A stretch of 61,629 nt of DNA from Candidatus Obscuribacterales bacterium (GCA_019745415.1 JAIETF010000081.1:1-61629); one strand, 5' to 3'; numbered from the stretch's first letter, positions 33,451-42,259 are shown. Numbers and translations: made by a program. The notes: generated from the letters alone by a model not told the origin.

Positions 33451-35244
33451 CTAGTCTTGAGTTTGTTTGTTATCCCAAGATTTGGCTTCGGTCTCATCAG
33501 CTTTTACAGCCGGTTTTTCAGCAAGCTGTTGGCTGTCGGTTTGATTAGATGTAGCAGTCTGTCCTTCTTTTGTCGATTCAAGAGTGAGACTTTCAGCTTT
33601 GACATTCTCAGCCTTGGTTTCGCCAGCCTTGGCAGCTTCAGCCTTGGTCTCGACCTTGCTAGCTTCCGGTTTTGTCTCTTCGGCCTTGGCGGCATCTTTG
33701 GCTGCATTTTTGGCTTCGATCATTGCTGCTTTGGCTTCGAGCGAGGCAGTAGCAGGATTGACCGGGGCGACCAGGCGAGTATCAAGATTGCCTGAGACGA
33801 TTTTGCTTACAGTGTCGGCGTCTGTCATCTTGCTCATCAAAGACTGGGCATAGGCAGCTAAAAGCGGACGCTTGGTCATGCAAGCCATATGATATGAGCG
33901 CACGGCCGTGGAAGAAAGTTGGCTTATGGTGCGGGCTCTAACTTCTATACGTTTGAAGAGGAAGACTTCTTTGTAGAGTTTGTTTTCTTCCGAACCGCCT
34001 GTCGAGAGAATGAAGGCAGTCTTGACGAGCTGGGCGCAAGGACCGATGAGTGAGGGCGCCAGACCGGCAACGCCGAGAGCTGTCTGGACTGCACCGGTGA
34101 CCACTTCGGTCTTGGTGGTGACTGTATATTTTGCCAATTTCTGAGAAGTGGCTGAGAGAATGGGATCTTGCTTGATTACAGCTTCTTCGAGAGTTCTGAT
34201 TCTGGCTCTCTCGGCCGCTACGCCCAAACTGCCTGGATTGGGCAAGGTGGCGGGCAAAGTGGCTTTCAGGTTCTGAAACTTGTCTACCAATTTATTGGTT
34301 TCTTCTTCGCCAACCAAGAGGTTGAGATTGGCTTTGGCGTCGCTCAAGGCTTGGGCTCTTTCGGCTGCATCTTCTCTGTCGAGGGCATCAGCCAGTTCAG
34401 CGCAGGCATTGACTGTGCTGACATATTTCTCGTCTACAGCTTTCTCCCATTTGAGTTCGGCCGAGAGTGTGGAGCTGGCTTTGATTTTGCGCTCCATGAG
34501 GGCGTTGGCGCCGGCGCTTGAAGGTCCGACACCTCGGTAGTTCAAGAGATAGTGCAAGAAATTCTTGGACATTTCTTTGGCTGATTGACCAGAGCCTTGC
34601 ATTTTGAAGAGATTCTGGTCAGCCGAAACTACTTCGGGATCTCTTTCCATGGCAGTGATGGCTGCTGTGTTGATTGCTTCTTCGAAGGGGTCTTTGCTGG
34701 GAGCGAATTCCACACATTTGAGTTTGCTTGAAGCATTGCCAGCTTTGCCGTCTGTTTTGAGAGGCATATGTGTAGAGACGCTTATGCCGGTTTCAAGTTT
34801 TTTGTCTTTATCATCAACCTTAACGGTTTTTGCTGCGGTTGAACTTGCTTCTGTAGTTTGGCTTGTTTTTTCTTCAGTCTTAGTCGCGCCGCTCGTGATC
34901 TCTGTTGAATTTGCTTCAGGTGTGCTTGCGGCGGTGCTGGCGTCAGTGTTGGAGCCGGTGTTAGCAGCCGAGCTAGAAGCCGAATTAGATTCTGGCGCAG
35001 TAGTAGTTGAAGTTGCGGCGGACTGCTCGCCTTCGTTATAGGCACCCTTGAGAACCATTGCCGGTTCAGCTGCTGAAGCCGCCGGAATAGAAAGAATTCC
35101 GGAACAGAGCGGAGCCTGCAGAATTTGTGTCTGCAATAGCTGTACAAGAAGTATTGTGCTGGCTACTTGTACTGCTCTATTTTTTTTAGCGCTTATCACC
35201 TGAAAAATCCCCGCTTGGCCTGACGAAGTTGTATTAATTGACAC
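33451..35244 (-). CDS. Exported low-complexity protein, unknown function
   Basis: A 597-residue protein with an N-terminal hydrophobic export segment (STILLVQLLQTQILQAPLCSGILSIPAASAAEP). A Ser/Thr/Ala/Glu-rich linker (about 60-150), a helical central domain (about 170-480) and a Lys/Ala/Glu repeat tail (KAEETKPEASKVETKAEAAK) follow. The start is GTG at 35244 without a strong ribosome site. The middle domain is all-helical in look and contains PNPGSLGVAAERARIRTLEEA; I recognise no family. The low-complexity flanks suggest an envelope-spanning or surface spacer. Confidence 0.7.
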   Translation of the reverse strand: MSINTTSSGQAGIFQVISAKKNRAVQVASTILLVQLLQTQILQAPLCSGILSIPAASAAEPAMVLKGAYNEGEQSAATSTTTAPESNSASSSAANTGSNTDASTAASTPEANSTEITSGATKTEEKTSQTTEASSTAAKTVKVDDKDKKLETGISVSTHMPLKTDGKAGNASSKLKCVEFAPSKDPFEEAINTAAITAMERDPEVVSADQNLFKMQGSGQSAKEMSKNFLHYLLNYRGVGPSSAGANALMERKIKASSTLSAELKWEKAVDEKYVSTVNACAELADALDREDAAERAQALSDAKANLNLLVGEEETNKLVDKFQNLKATLPATLPNPGSLGVAAERARIRTLEEAVIKQDPILSATSQKLAKYTVTTKTEVVTGAVQTALGVAGLAPSLIGPCAQLVKTAFILSTGGSEENKLYKEVFLFKRIEVRARTISQLSSTAVRSYHMACMTKRPLLAAYAQSLMSKMTDADTVSKIVSGNLDTRLVAPVNPATASLEAKAAMIEAKNAAKDAAKAEETKPEASKVETKAEAAKAGETKAENVKAESLTLESTKEGQTATSNQTDSQQLAEKPAVKADETEAKSWDNKQTQD

Positions 35245-35415
35245 CGTTCTTGGAAATGTCTAATTGTAGTAGTCGGGAGGTGTCTTGTATATCTTTTGAC
35301 AACCCGAGTCCTTCAAAGACAGAAATGCCAGAGGCGCGATCATACCACTTTATTTCTAGCCGTCCTTTGTGCCTGTCTCACAATCGGACGCCATTTCCAA
35401 CCCCTTAAAGGCTGA

Positions 35416-35457
35416 AAAGAAGTCATTAAGCCCAGCTAGGGCTATCCTGACTTCTTT
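35416..35457 (-). terminator. Terminator-like hairpin after phosphofructokinase gene
   Basis: Perfect 10-bp outer arms AAAGAAGTCA (35416-35425) and TGACTTCTTT (35448-35457) enclose an inner AGCCC-AGCTA-GGGCT stem. On the minus strand it is followed by a short T run (TTCTTTTC). It lies 33 bp after the stop of the phosphofructokinase gene. Confidence 0.6.
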
Positions 35458-35490
35458 ACAGAATTTTAGAATGTCCGACTTTATCGTCTA

Positions 35491-36696
35491 TTAGTAGACT
35501 CTTGCCGGTTTACCGGTCACCTTGGTGAGGGTGAACTCGGCTTTGCCTGGCTCTCTGCCGAAGCTCATGCCAAGTGATTCATAAAGAGCTACATCATTGA
35601 GGTCGACATGTCTTTGCACGATAGCGTCTTTGACATCCATGTATTGAATCTCACCGGCTTGCAGGCTGACAACGGTAACGCCGAAGGTGTTGCGGCTCAC
35701 CAGTTCTACAGCTGCTGCACCAGCTTCCATCCCGAAATTGGCATCGAGGGCGGAGGCGAAGCCGCAGCGCACCAAGTGGCTCGGTCTTATTTCGCGTACT
35801 TCAGGAATTTCGTAAACGCCTTCAACGAACTGCCCGGTGCGCTTCATGAACTCTTTAATCTCGGGGTCGGCTTTGATGCGGTCTTCTATTTGCTTGACTA
35901 CATAGCGTCCAGCGCCCATCAGCTTTCTGTGACCGAAGGAGTCGGGTGTTGAACTCATATCAACTAATTCGTTGCCGGAGGCATCTTTCAGCCCCTCAGC
36001 CACGACTACCATGGCTGTGCCGGCGTGAACGTCACTTTCTTCGATTCTTTTGACAAAGGCGCTCTTGACATGCCTGTATAGTACGTCGAAGTCCACCGGC
36101 ACTTCCGGTATCAGAACGGCATCAGCATCAGAGGCGACTCCGCCGCGGAAGGCGGTGTGACCAGCGTAACGACCGAAGACTTCCATAACTATGATGCGGT
36201 TGTGGGTGCGACCGGTGGTGCGCAAATCGCGTACGGCTTCAGCAATACGGTTGATTGTGGAATCTCCGCCGACGCTGTAGGGCATCAGGTCGAGGTCCAT
36301 TGTCTTGGGCGCGTGCACGCAGGGGATTCCCTGCGAAGCAAGGTCGGCCACTACAGAGCCAGTGTCATCTCCGCCGGCGATGACCAGTGCATCAAGAGAG
36401 AATTTCTTTAGGCCATCTCTAATGCGGTCATATTTCTTGTCATCTTTGATTTTGGAAACCTTTACTCTGGAATTTCCAGCTTCCGAACCGGCCATATAAA
36501 CTTCTATTTCTTCCAGGCGCTCTTTGGTAAGTTTGGTCAGAGCTTTCAGGTCGACCAAATTATAGAGACCGGCATAGCCGTTCGGAATGATATGGGCTTG
36601 CATACCCTTACTAAGTGCTCTCAGGGCTGCACCTTTGATGACGCCGTTCAAACCGCCGCAGTCTCCGCCCGACGTAATAATGCCGATATTCTTCAC
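35491..36696 (-). CDS. pfp: 6-phosphofructokinase, residues of the PPi-dependent type
   Basis: A 401-residue phosphofructokinase of glycolysis. Key motifs: TSGGDCGG (9-15), GGDDTG (108-113), PKTMDLD (130-136) with catalytic Asp134, GGDST, and MEVFGRYAG. ATP-dependent enzymes such as E. coli PfkA carry Gly at the positions of Asp111 and Lys131; Asp plus Lys is the pattern of PPi-dependent enzymes, which work reversibly. The usual TIDND reads TMDLD here, an uncommon change. The start is GTG at 36696, with GGAGGA upstream. The gene is monocistronic, with a hairpin after it. Donor choice is inferred from residues only. Confidence 0.9.
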   Translation of the reverse strand: MKNIGIITSGGDCGGLNGVIKGAALRALSKGMQAHIIPNGYAGLYNLVDLKALTKLTKERLEEIEVYMAGSEAGNSRVKVSKIKDDKKYDRIRDGLKKFSLDALVIAGGDDTGSVVADLASQGIPCVHAPKTMDLDLMPYSVGGDSTINRIAEAVRDLRTTGRTHNRIIVMEVFGRYAGHTAFRGGVASDADAVLIPEVPVDFDVLYRHVKSAFVKRIEESDVHAGTAMVVVAEGLKDASGNELVDMSSTPDSFGHRKLMGAGRYVVKQIEDRIKADPEIKEFMKRTGQFVEGVYEIPEVREIRPSHLVRCGFASALDANFGMEAGAAAVELVSRNTFGVTVVSLQAGEIQYMDVKDAIVQRHVDLNDVALYESLGMSFGREPGKAEFTLTKVTGKPARVY

Positions 36697-37007
36697 TTGG
36701 TCCTCCAGTCGCCTTGATTTTTATATTTGGATGTAGACGAATGCGCATCTTCACATCTTCACCTATAGATATTTAGCACGTCGCAGCGCATAGAACCGCT
36801 TGACTATTGTATTTTGCATAGCAACTAAATCTTTCGTTGTCGTTCTCTCTTAAGACGCTCCATTAGTCGTTGTAGTTGCTGGCGAAGGTTGGTTAAACTT
36901 GCAAATACAGCGAGCAAATACAGCGAGCCTGCGCGGCAAGCAAGTGCGCTCGGATAAATAGGCTGTTGATTGAAGAGTAGCTACTACTTCTATAAGGAAA
37001 AGGGCGC
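36697..37007. other. Divergent intergenic region with a 13-bp tandem duplication
   Basis: This 311-bp gap holds the divergent starts of the phosphofructokinase gene and the LOG-like gene. At 36901-36926 the 13-bp unit GCAAATACAGCGA is exactly duplicated. No gene or clear promoter boxes could be assigned. Confidence 0.5.
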
Positions 37008-38162
37008 GTGCAGGAAATCGAAACAATCGAAGAACTTTATCAGGTGCTGGCTCAGGGGCGTGGTTTGACCGGTTATGCAGTGCAGGGGATCGACCTTAGT
37101 CCAGCCGAGCGCATTTTGATGGAATCTGAAGTGAAAGGATCTTACTTTCTGGGGTGCCGTATATCTGCTCGTCTAGAACAAAGTCTTGAAGCCCGCGGAG
37201 CCTCGGTCTTTCCTTTCATCGAAGGGCTTCTCTTCAATCCCTTTCGCCCATTTTTATATAGTGCAGCCGAGTTGTATGACAAATTCAACCTGGAAGACCC
37301 TCAGACTTATGATGAGTGTTTAGATGCGAAAATTTTGGCGCACTTTAGAGAAGTCGGCGGTTCTAGCCCCAAGGGCTTAATCAATTCGCTCGCGCAGCGT
37401 CTTCACGATCATTCAATAGGCAATGCGATGGACGAGTTTCTTGAAAATACTGTCGGACCCGGCAAGCCCAGGCGGGGAATTGTCGCTATTATGGGCGGTC
37501 ATGAGATGCGCCGCGGTGCCTCAGACTATTTGAGCGTAGCCATAATTTCTTGGCGCCTCACTCAACTGGGATATCTCATGGTCTCAGGTGGAGGCCCTGG
37601 CGCCATGGAAGCCACTCATGTCGGCGCCTGGTTTGCCGATCGCAGTCTTGACGAACTGGAGTCTGCCGTCTCCTATCTTTCCCAGGCTCCTGACTATAAA
37701 CATGAACTATGGCTCAGTTTGGCATTTAAGGTAATGCAAGACTATCCGGCTCCTGAGTCCAATCTCTATTACAGTTTGGGGGTGCCGACTTGGCTCTATG
37801 GACATGAGCCGCCTACTCCCTTTGCTTCGCATATCGCAAAATATTTTGCCAATAGTTTGCGCGAAGATGGACTGGTCACGATAGCAACCAGTGGAATAAT
37901 TTATGCGCCTGGCAGTGCCGGCACCATTCAGGAAATTTTTCAAGACTTGACGCAGAATCACTATTTGACCACAGGGATGGCATCACCGATGGTTTTCTTC
38001 GGTCGCGATTACTGGACCAAAACAAAGCCAGTCTATCCCTTTGTCAAACAGTTATCGGCAAATAAGCTCTATGATAAAGTCCTTACAATATTGGACGATG
38101 TTGACGAGATAATTCAATATATTCAAGATCACCCGCCAATAGTGGCACCTGTAGCACAGTAA
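37008..38162 (+). CDS. LOG-like Rossmann-fold nucleotide-binding protein
   Basis: A 384-residue protein. The Rossmann part has VAIMGGHEMRRG, the signature SGGGPGAMEAT and, later, YAPGSAGTIQEIFQD, which corresponds to PGGxGTxxE of the LOG/lysine-decarboxylase-like fold (phosphoribohydrolases acting on nucleotide monophosphates). The first Gly pair is replaced by Gly-Ser-Ala, so activity may differ. It is much longer than typical LOG proteins of about 190 residues, with an N-terminal region of about 150 residues. The start is GTG at 37008 after AAGGAAAAGGG. The PanE-like gene follows after 14 bp, suggesting co-expression. Confidence 0.8.
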   Translation: MQEIETIEELYQVLAQGRGLTGYAVQGIDLSPAERILMESEVKGSYFLGCRISARLEQSLEARGASVFPFIEGLLFNPFRPFLYSAAELYDKFNLEDPQTYDECLDAKILAHFREVGGSSPKGLINSLAQRLHDHSIGNAMDEFLENTVGPGKPRRGIVAIMGGHEMRRGASDYLSVAIISWRLTQLGYLMVSGGGPGAMEATHVGAWFADRSLDELESAVSYLSQAPDYKHELWLSLAFKVMQDYPAPESNLYYSLGVPTWLYGHEPPTPFASHIAKYFANSLREDGLVTIATSGIIYAPGSAGTIQEIFQDLTQNHYLTTGMASPMVFFGRDYWTKTKPVYPFVKQLSANKLYDKVLTILDDVDEIIQYIQDHPPIVAPVAQ

Positions 38163-38176
38163 TAACGGAATCAACG

Positions 38177-39118
38177 ATGAAATTTGCAATCTTTGGAACT
38201 GGTGGCGTTGGTGCCGTATTTGGTGCTCGCCTTGCCGCCAGTGGTGAGGACGTAACCTTTGTTGCACGCGGCTCTCATCTCGAGACTATTCAGAAAAACG
38301 GATTACTTGTGAAGAGCGCGGAACTCGGCGATACCAGGATTTATCCGGCCAGAGCTTTGTCAAGGCTCGAAGATTCGGATTACGACTTCATTTTTCTGAC
38401 AGTCAAGTTGTGGGACACTGCTCAGGCAATCGAAGCAATTCGTCCTGTTGTCTCAAACAAGACTGCAATCATTTCGTTTCAGAACGGAGTCACAAAGGAC
38501 GAACTACTAGCAGACGCTTATGGTGCGGACAGAATTCTAGGCGGAATCAGTTATGTTGGCGCGACCATTCTGGAACCAGGAGTTATACAGCAGAATGGAG
38601 TTGTCCAAAAACTTGTCTTTGGTGAGTTGAACCGCATTGATTCGATGGCATCAGAGCGTTGCCAAAAATTGAAGCAGTCTCTAGAGAAGGCTGGCGTAGA
38701 AGCACGAATCTCTAAAGATATAACGTCCGATATCTGGCAGAAGTTCATTGTTTTGGTCGCGATGAGTTCTGTCACCGCAGCTACTCGTCAGTCCATAGGT
38801 GTGGTCCGCAGCAATGTGCAAACAAGAGCTCTCTTGCTTTCAGTTATGTCGGAGGTAAGAGCATTGGCGATTTCTAGGGGAATCGTCCTTCCAGACAATA
38901 TTATTGAAGATCGAATGCAATATCTAGACAGTCTTTCACCAGACGTTACTGCTTCTATGGAGTATGACCTAAGGATGGGCAATCGCCTGGAACTGCCTTG
39001 GCTGGCGGGCGCTGTCGTTGATATGGCGGCGGCTGCCCAACCGCCGCTAGAAGTGCCAACTTGCAAGATTCTTTCAGCTGTGCTGTCGCCTTTTGTTCGA
39101 GGTAAGTCAAATCAGTAG
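38177..39118 (+). CDS. panE: 2-dehydropantoate 2-reductase-like protein
   Basis: A 313-residue member of the ApbA/PanE family, which reduces ketopantoate to pantoate with NADPH on the way to coenzyme A. The Rossmann motif is GTGGVG (7-12), followed by TVKLWDT, the substrate-side FQNGVT, the catalytic-type Lys in WQKFIVLVAM, and the late SMEYDLRMGNRLEL. All family landmarks are present. Several paralogues of this family have other 2-keto acid substrates, so pantothenate synthesis is likely but not certain. It follows the LOG-like gene by 14 bp, and its 3' end overlaps the convergent AbiEi-like gene by 7 bp. Confidence 0.85.
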   Translation: MKFAIFGTGGVGAVFGARLAASGEDVTFVARGSHLETIQKNGLLVKSAELGDTRIYPARALSRLEDSDYDFIFLTVKLWDTAQAIEAIRPVVSNKTAIISFQNGVTKDELLADAYGADRILGGISYVGATILEPGVIQQNGVVQKLVFGELNRIDSMASERCQKLKQSLEKAGVEARISKDITSDIWQKFIVLVAMSSVTAATRQSIGVVRSNVQTRALLLSVMSEVRALAISRGIVLPDNIIEDRMQYLDSLSPDVTASMEYDLRMGNRLELPWLAGAVVDMAAAAQPPLEVPTCKILSAVLSPFVRGKSNQ

Positions 39119-39894
39119 ATTCTCCTTCGCCCGGGTTTTCTATAGTTTTTGAGTTCGTTTCGTTTCTTTAGTTTTGGGATCTCTAGAATAGTCATGAGTG
39201 CCTCCGGTGGAAGGTCAGGCAGCTTGTCGCTTATCCATTGTGGCAGAAACCTCTTTAGATTGGGGAGAAACAAACGTTGTTCTCTAGAGAGCTTTTGGTA
39301 GATCCCTTCAATAACTTTCTCTGTTGCGTAAGCCTCTCCTAGAACCCAGAGTTCCCTGAAAGCCCTACCGACCTCTGTTTCTCCTAAAGCTATTTTTCGA
39401 TTTCCAACTGCTTTGAATTCGACCCTAGCTTCTCTCAAATAGCCGACTGCTTGCTTTGCATCGAAGATTATCTGCTCGGCTTTGAAGCCGCACTTTACTC
39501 CTCGGCAGAGAAAGCGAGTATTTCTCTCCGAAAGGACTCCTGTTTTTCTTTTAAATAGATACTTTTCTTGTACTTGTTCAATTCTTGTTTGATTTGTCGT
39601 TGCCATATCACCTGCAAAAGCCTTGCGCTTGATTGCAGCTAGGCGTTCTTCTGGGACTGGCTTGTTTCTAGGATCATATCTTCTGTAGACGCCCCAGGTC
39701 AGTCGCTCTAGGTATCCGGCTTTGGCTTGTCTGCTTAGAAAAGAATCTAGGGTTGCTCGAAGTTTGATGAGCTGTAGCAGTTCTCTTGTAGTGAAAATAT
39801 AATTGAAAGGCGCACTTGCGATGTAGCGCTTGACGTAAATCAAGGCGAGTGCATCATTCTTGCTTTCCTTTATTGGTCTTCTCTTCCTGCGCAT
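39112..39894 (-). CDS. Orphan AbiEi/DUF6088-like antitoxin (wHTH protein)
   Basis: A 260-residue very basic protein. Its first 100 residues match the layout of AbiEi-type antitoxins: a winged helix with FTTRELLQLIKLRATLDSFLSRQAKAGYLERLTWGVYRRYD. In type IV AbiE systems this protein represses its own promoter and opposes the AbiEii nucleotidyltransferase toxin. No toxin gene is adjacent on either side. ATG at 39894 is chosen because GGAG lies 8 nt upstream; ATG at 39900 would overlap the ribosome site. The C-terminus is Lys/Arg-rich. It may act as a plain DNA-binding regulator. A 40-bp palindrome lies 124 bp upstream of the start. Confidence 0.65.
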   Translation of the reverse strand: MRRKRRPIKESKNDALALIYVKRYIASAPFNYIFTTRELLQLIKLRATLDSFLSRQAKAGYLERLTWGVYRRYDPRNKPVPEERLAAIKRKAFAGDMATTNQTRIEQVQEKYLFKRKTGVLSERNTRFLCRGVKCGFKAEQIIFDAKQAVGYLREARVEFKAVGNRKIALGETEVGRAFRELWVLGEAYATEKVIEGIYQKLSREQRLFLPNLKRFLPQWISDKLPDLPPEALMTILEIPKLKKRNELKNYRKPGRRRIY

Positions 39895-40017
39895 TTGCAT
39901 CTCTCCGTTGAGTTTGGATTTGACAGAGGCTCATACTATGTAAGACGTAATCAGCAAGGAAAAAGTTCAATTTGGCTTACCAAAATTCAGATTAAACGTT
40001 ATCTCGATCTGGTATCG

Positions 40018-40057
40018 GAAAATCGCAAGAATTTCCCGGGAAATTCTTGCGATTTTC
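40018..40057. repeat. 40-bp perfect palindrome with no spacer
   Basis: GAAAATCGCAAGAATTTCCC at 40018-40037 is followed at once by its exact reverse complement at 40038-40057, with CCCGGG at the centre. It lies between the divergent AbiEi-like and thioredoxin-fold genes. A spacer-free palindrome of this length is unusual in chromosomes; it could be an operator, a cruciform-forming site, or a short hairpin end of a lost element. Confidence 0.95.
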
Positions 40058-40190
40058 ATTCATCAACCTTTAGATAAAAGATTCTTTTCGAATAATCTCT
40101 TTCCGTCTCGTTGTCAAGCGGCTTCTCGCGTACAATAATCTCCACAACCGCTTTCGCCAACTAAAAAACAATGTAAAAAGGTAAACAACC

Positions 40191-40751
40191 ATGGCAAGAA
40201 CATATTCCACTATGACAATGGCTATTGGTTCCACAGCTCCAGAGTTCGCCCTTCATGACGTAGTTACTGGCGTTGAAGTGACAATGCGGGGATTAGTTGG
40301 TCGGAAAGCCGTTTTAATAGTATTTCTTTGTAGGCATTGTCCTTTTGTCAAGCACATTCAGCATGAACTTGGACAGCTTGTGAAAGAATACATTCCGCGT
40401 GGGCTTGCCGTAGTTGGTATTTCGAGCAACGATGCGATCGCTTATCCGATGGATTCTCCTGAATCTTTGAAGGAGTTTGCTCATGAGCAGGGCTACGAGT
40501 TTCCGATTTGCTTTGATGGCGACCAGTCAGTAGCCAGGAGTTATGATGCTGCATGTACTCCGGATTTCTTTTTGTTTGATTCTGAGCACAAGTTAGCCTA
40601 CAGAGGGCAGTTTGATGATAGTAGACCCTCCCTAGATATACCGGTAACTGGCAAGGATTTGCGAGAAGCAATTGAAGCAACAATTTGCGGTCGCCCTTGT
40701 GTTGATGACCAGAAACCAAGTCTTGGTTGCAACATTAAGTGGAAATCTTAG
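40191..40751 (+). CDS. Thioredoxin-fold (redoxin) protein with CxxC
   Basis: A 186-residue cytosolic protein of the peroxiredoxin/TlpA-like fold. The active CxxC is CRHC (Cys47 and Cys50) in FLCRHCPFVKHI. Other family marks are GISSNDAIAYPMDSPE and the C-terminal SLGCNIKWK. This subfamily is common in cyanobacteria and related phyla; it is thought to reduce disulfides or peroxides, without a firmly known substrate. It stands alone on the plus strand downstream of the palindrome, which may lie in its promoter region. AAGGT precedes the ATG. Confidence 0.9.
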   Translation: MARTYSTMTMAIGSTAPEFALHDVVTGVEVTMRGLVGRKAVLIVFLCRHCPFVKHIQHELGQLVKEYIPRGLAVVGISSNDAIAYPMDSPESLKEFAHEQGYEFPICFDGDQSVARSYDAACTPDFFLFDSEHKLAYRGQFDDSRPSLDIPVTGKDLREAIEATICGRPCVDDQKPSLGCNIKWKS

Positions 40752-40834
40752 GATTGATAATTTTCGAATGCGGCGCAGTCTTTCCGATAGCAACTCTCAT
40801 CTATCAGCGTTGTTCGATTTAGTCATTTAGCCAA

Positions 40835-41560
40835 TTACTTAATTGGCAGAGCGATTGTGCCAATCGCCTTTTGGTCAGGATAGCTTTTGATTTGAAAGAT
40901 GATACTAGGCTGCAATGCAGCAGCTCTATCGGTTTTACTCTTTAGGAATATTTTTCCTGCACTTTTTTCACCTGGGAAAATTATTCGGTTTCCGAAGATC
41001 AATCCGGCTAATTCTCGTCTTGCTTGGTCTTTACCGTAATAAAGATGAGCCGGTGAATTTTTCGACTTGTTTAAGTCGAACGATAAAGGTCCTGCGCCAA
41101 TGCTTGCGATTGAGCCGAGCACAAAAGCGCTGTCGCCGGGAATATTGACTTTTGCTGGAGCAGAAATAATTTCGTTGATTTGCTTGGGTAGATTTTCGTC
41201 ATTATGTGTAACTTTAGAGTGCTCTTTTCTATTTTGCGTTACCTTGAACTGACACATAAGACGGGCGTTGTCTCCGTCTACAAATAAAGCCCTTTCTGAG
41301 TTGCTCTGAAACGAGACAGTAATTGACTTGCCGTCATCGCTTGAGACTGCCTCTCCGATTAACTCTCCCTCTTTGAGGGGCATGTCCAGCTTATTCTTCT
41401 CTGGCGCCAGAATATTTGTAGAAAGAGGGTCTTCTCTTTCTTGCGAATAGGTCGGAAGCGCATAACTAGAAAACACAGCAATCAATAGTGCTACCGCAAT
41501 CGGATTAGACTTAAAAAAGTCAGAAGTGATTTTTCTATTGGGACTACTCTTCGCTATCAT
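40835..41560 (-). CDS. Exported protein coupled to efflux ABC genes, unknown function
   Basis: A 241-residue protein with a signal peptide (NPIAVALLIAVFSSYALPTYS). The mature part has beta-rich sequence (KSITVSFQSNSERALFV, AFVLGSIASIGAGPLSFDL, RIIFPGEKSAGKIFLKSK). Its ATG overlaps the TGA of the upstream ABC ATPase gene (ATGA), so translation is coupled and it is the fifth gene of the efflux operon. An accessory periplasmic role for the pump is inferred from this position only. The family is not recognised. Confidence 0.75.
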   Translation of the reverse strand: MIAKSSPNRKITSDFFKSNPIAVALLIAVFSSYALPTYSQEREDPLSTNILAPEKNKLDMPLKEGELIGEAVSSDDGKSITVSFQSNSERALFVDGDNARLMCQFKVTQNRKEHSKVTHNDENLPKQINEIISAPAKVNIPGDSAFVLGSIASIGAGPLSFDLNKSKNSPAHLYYGKDQARRELAGLIFGNRIIFPGEKSAGKIFLKSKTDRAAALQPSIIFQIKSYPDQKAIGTIALPIK

Positions 41561-42249
41561 TGTGTATCTTCCTGAATGAGACCGTCCTTTACTTTTATGA
41601 CTCGTTTGGCATGTGATGCTGTTTCGGGATCGTGAGTTACGATGATGACAGTCATTCCTTCATCCACCAGTCTGTTGAAGAGCCCCATTATCTCGCGGGC
41701 TGTATTGCTGTCTAGGGCACCAGTTGGTTCGTCTGCCAATAAAATGCGTGGACTATTGACGATGGCTCGGGCTATGGCTACGCGCTGTTGCTGTCCGCCG
41801 GATAGCTCGTTTGGTTTGTGTTCCATGCGGCTGCTCAAGCCGAGTTCACTTAGCGCAAGTTCGGCTTTGACCTTGCGATTGACTTTTGGAACCTTTGCAT
41901 ATACCAGAGGCAGCATGACATTTTGCAGTGCGGTCATACTATGTAATAAATTGAATTGTTGAAAGACAAAACCGATTGTGCGATTGCGTATGGCTGCCAG
42001 TTCGTCGTCGCTTCTTGCTGTGATATCTTGACCGTCCAAAATGTAAGTGCCTGATGTTGGTTTGTCTAGACAGCCGATTATGTTCATCAGTGTCGATTTG
42101 CCTGAGCCCGATGTGCCCATGATTGCCACGTATTCGCCCTGCTTGATTTCGAGTGAGACGCCGCGCAGGGCATAAACCGGTTCGGCCGAGAGATTGTAGG
42201 TTCTGACAATCTCTCTAAGTTTGATTACGGTTTCAGGCTCTTTTGTCAT
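41557..42249 (-). CDS. MacB/LolD-type ABC transporter ATP-binding subunit
   Basis: A 230-residue ATPase of a mechanotransmission-type ABC transporter. Walker A is GTSGSGKST, the Q-loop VFQQFNLL, the signature LSGGQQQR, Walker B ILLADEPTGALD, and the switch His IIVTHD. All motifs are intact. In MacB both parts are fused; here the ATPase and permease are separate genes. The start is ATG at 42249 (MTKEPE); upstream codons would overlap the permease gene and are not family-like. It lies 10 bp after the permease stop. Its stop overlaps the start of the exported accessory gene. Confidence 0.95.
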   Translation of the reverse strand: MTKEPETVIKLREIVRTYNLSAEPVYALRGVSLEIKQGEYVAIMGTSGSGKSTLMNIIGCLDKPTSGTYILDGQDITARSDDELAAIRNRTIGFVFQQFNLLHSMTALQNVMLPLVYAKVPKVNRKVKAELALSELGLSSRMEHKPNELSGGQQQRVAIARAIVNSPRILLADEPTGALDSNTAREIMGLFNRLVDEGMTVIIVTHDPETASHAKRVIKVKDGLIQEDTQ

Positions 42250-42259
42250 TGCTCGATTT

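Noticed and set aside
39895..40077. 60-codon plus-strand frame covering the 40-bp palindrome
   Set aside because: It overlaps the antitoxin-like gene start region, and the palindrome lies inside it; no protein-like features.
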